This document shows, in pieces, positions 7,401-8,128 of a stretch of 8,128 nt of DNA (its first letter is position 1; every line of letters begins with the position of its first letter). The DNA lies in assembly GCA_003456125.1 (NCBI GenBank), contig DMPD01000121.1, positions 1 to 8,128 of the forward strand. Reading direction: 5' to 3'. A program made the position numbers and the translations under genes. This DNA is from Cyanobacteria bacterium UBA8156. Lineage in GTDB: Bacteria; Cyanobacteriota; Cyanobacteriia; Pseudanabaenales; Pseudanabaenaceae. The notes below the pieces were generated by a model, which was not told the DNA's origin, made no database searches, and saw nothing but the letters and a program-made list of their open reading frames with translations.

Positions 7401-7859
7401 TCAGTCGCTCATCTGTTCCCGCATCCGATCCAAGGCCCGGCTGCCCCCGCCCAACGCCAGGATTTCATCGTCAAAGCGATCGGCTACATCGGTAATGGCC
7501 CGGGTCGCCACTTCAATTTCTTCTTTGTCGCAGGTGGAGCCCAACTGATTGTGTTCTAAGCGGATATCTCCATCTTCATCAATGCCAAAGGCCCCAAACG
7601 GGAGTTCGATGTTTTTGGTCAGGAGGTACCGCATCAGGTCAGGGGTGAGGCTGCCACCCGAAACCACCCGCGCCCAAATGCGCACGATCGCCTCCTGGTC
7701 TTCCCAGGGCAGCACTTCCACCATCGTCACCGCCGAGCCGCGGCGCAAAATGAACATCGGCAAGTCATCGCAAACAATGACTTGACCACCAAAAATTTCG
7801 GTAATCCAAGGAAGAATCCGTTCGTAGCAGGTCTGTTGGATGGCAGAGGCAAACTGCAT
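7401..7859 (-). CDS. YbjN / type III secretion chaperone-like (CesT-fold) protein
   Basis: The 152 residues resemble the cyanobacterial proteins annotated as YbjN-domain or CesT-like chaperones: an N-terminal helix, alternating strands around VIVCDDLPMFILRRGSAVTMVEVLPW (28-52), a central helix, LTPDLMRYLLTKNIELPFGAFGIDEDGDI (71-99), and a long acidic C-terminal helix. The motif LPFGAFGIDEDGDI, followed by a strand, is the part I recognise best. There is no signal peptide or membrane helix. Proteins of this fold bind peptides or partner proteins; the client is unknown, and I infer the class from overall pattern and not from catalytic residues. It is the first gene of the minus-strand run (4 bases before the phosphopantetheinyl transferase). 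Its ATG lies 11 bases from an inverted repeat in the divergent spacer. Ribosome-binding sequence is weak (CGGGAA, about 9 bases upstream). Confidence 0.65.
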   Translation of the reverse strand: MQFASAIQQTCYERILPWITEIFGGQVIVCDDLPMFILRRGSAVTMVEVLPWEDQEAIVRIWARVVSGGSLTPDLMRYLLTKNIELPFGAFGIDEDGDIRLEHNQLGSTCDKEEIEVATRAITDVADRFDDEILALGGGSRALDRMREQMSD

Positions 7860-7870
7860 GGTTGTCTATT

Positions 7871-7906
7871 CCCGATTCCGTGCCTTTCATGTTCCCACGA
7901 ATCGGG
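7871..7906. promoter_or_regulatory. imperfect inverted repeat in the divergent spacer (possible operator or leader hairpin)
   Basis: CCCGATTCCGTG (7871-7882) pairs with CACGAATCGGG (7896-7906), with one bulged base and a 13-base centre. The spacer between the two divergent start codons is only 87 bases. A TATTCT at 7920-7925 could serve as a -10 for the rightward gene. For the leftward gene the repeat sits immediately before the ribosome-binding region, so it could act as a regulator site or as an RNA hairpin near the start codon. There is no T run, so a terminator is unlikely. Confidence 0.4.
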
Positions 7907-7946
7907 GACAACGCTAAGCTATTCTCAGACCCAGTCGGAGGGAGCC

Positions 7947-8128
7947 ATGCATCTTCCCAAGTTGTTGTCCGCACTGCTGACGGAAAATCTACCGGAGCCG
8001 ATCCCCGATTTCGGCCCCCTCTACAGCGATGAACCGGAAATGGAAAGCTCGTTGCATTACCACCAACTGCTGTTGCTGGTGACCATTTTGGAACATTTCT
8101 GGGGCGATCGCCAGGATTTTTTCCTGGG
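7947..8128 (+). CDS. Uma2-family (PD-(D/E)XK nuclease-like, DUF820) protein, 3' end cut by window
   Basis: The first 60 codons are present. The ATG is preceded by a strong ribosome-binding sequence, GGAGG at 7937-7941, 5 bases away. The text YSDEPEMESSLHYHQLLLL and WGDRQDFFLG (residues 26-61) matches the N-terminal segment of the longer Uma2-type proteins, which are highly multiplied in cyanobacteria; that family often reads DEPPMES-LH near this point and RD-DFF a little later. The predicted nuclease residues would come further downstream, outside the window, so activity cannot be judged. The role of these proteins in cyanobacteria is largely unknown. The gene is divergent from the YbjN-like gene. 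Confidence 0.72.
   Translation, partial: MHLPKLLSALLTENLPEPIPDFGPLYSDEPEMESSLHYHQLLLLVTILEHFWGDRQDFFL

Larger units (their letters stand above)
209..8111. repeat. dispersed HIP1 octamers (GCGATCGC)
   Basis: Hand reading finds 16 copies, starting at 209, 635, 695, 1226, 1961, 2108, 2865, 3035, 4399, 4801, 5082, 5226, 5500, 6171, 6594 and 8104. HIP1 is an over-represented palindrome of many cyanobacterial genomes. Almost all copies lie inside genes. There are two longer gaps: 3043-4398 (methyltransferase and the first part of rfbA) and 6602-8103 (transferase and YbjN-like gene). Confidence 0.85.

Noticed and set aside
7765..7974. Small minus-strand frame overlapping the start of the YbjN-like gene
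   Set aside because: It is out of frame with the recognised protein, crosses the divergent spacer and start of the Uma2-type gene, and has no family features.

Overview
The window looks like chromosome of a cyanobacterium. It carries ycf4, a photosystem I assembly gene found only in oxygenic phototrophs. The HIP1 octamer GCGATCGC, typical of cyanobacterial genomes, occurs 16 times by my hand count. Several proteins (RpiA, CoaBC, ComB, the phosphopantetheinyl transferase, the Uma2-type protein) also have a cyanobacterial look. Coding density is very high, G+C is mostly near 60% and there are no rRNA, tRNA, IS or CRISPR features.

Layout, left to right. (1) Minus strand, 1-751: 5' part of a UDP-glucuronate decarboxylase-like sugar epimerase, running off the left edge. 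(2) Minus strand, 863-1792: a MoxR-type AAA+ ATPase gene broken by one in-frame TAA between its ATPase core and its C-terminal lid; everything else about it is intact. (3) Plus strand, 1850-4737: rpiA, ycf4, a SAM-dependent methyltransferase of distinctly lower G+C, and rfbA. The methyltransferase starts 5 bases after ycf4 and overlaps rfbA through ATGA. (4) Minus strand, 7859-4734: a tight four-gene run in the order YbjN/CesT-like protein, Sfp-type 4'-phosphopantetheinyl transferase, comB, coaBC. Its last gene converges on rfbA with overlapping stop codons. (5) Plus strand from 7947: start of a Uma2-family (PD-(D/E)XK nuclease-like) protein running off the right edge, divergent from the YbjN-like gene across an 87-base spacer that holds an inverted repeat.

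Functional themes. The epimerase, methyltransferase and rfbA point to nucleotide-sugar and surface-polysaccharide synthesis. rpiA (Calvin cycle and pentose phosphate pathway) and ycf4 (photosystem I) are core phototroph genes. The minus-strand run joins coenzyme A synthesis (CoaBC) with the enzyme that uses CoA to activate carrier proteins. ComB sits between them; it is a phosphatase known from coenzyme M synthesis whose cyanobacterial role is unclear.

The points most worth a second look are the nonsense codon in moxR, the CoA/phosphopantetheine gene run containing comB, the compositionally odd methyltransferase wedged into a coupled transcription unit, and the inverted repeat in the divergent spacer. 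I found no strong evidence of a wholly new system.
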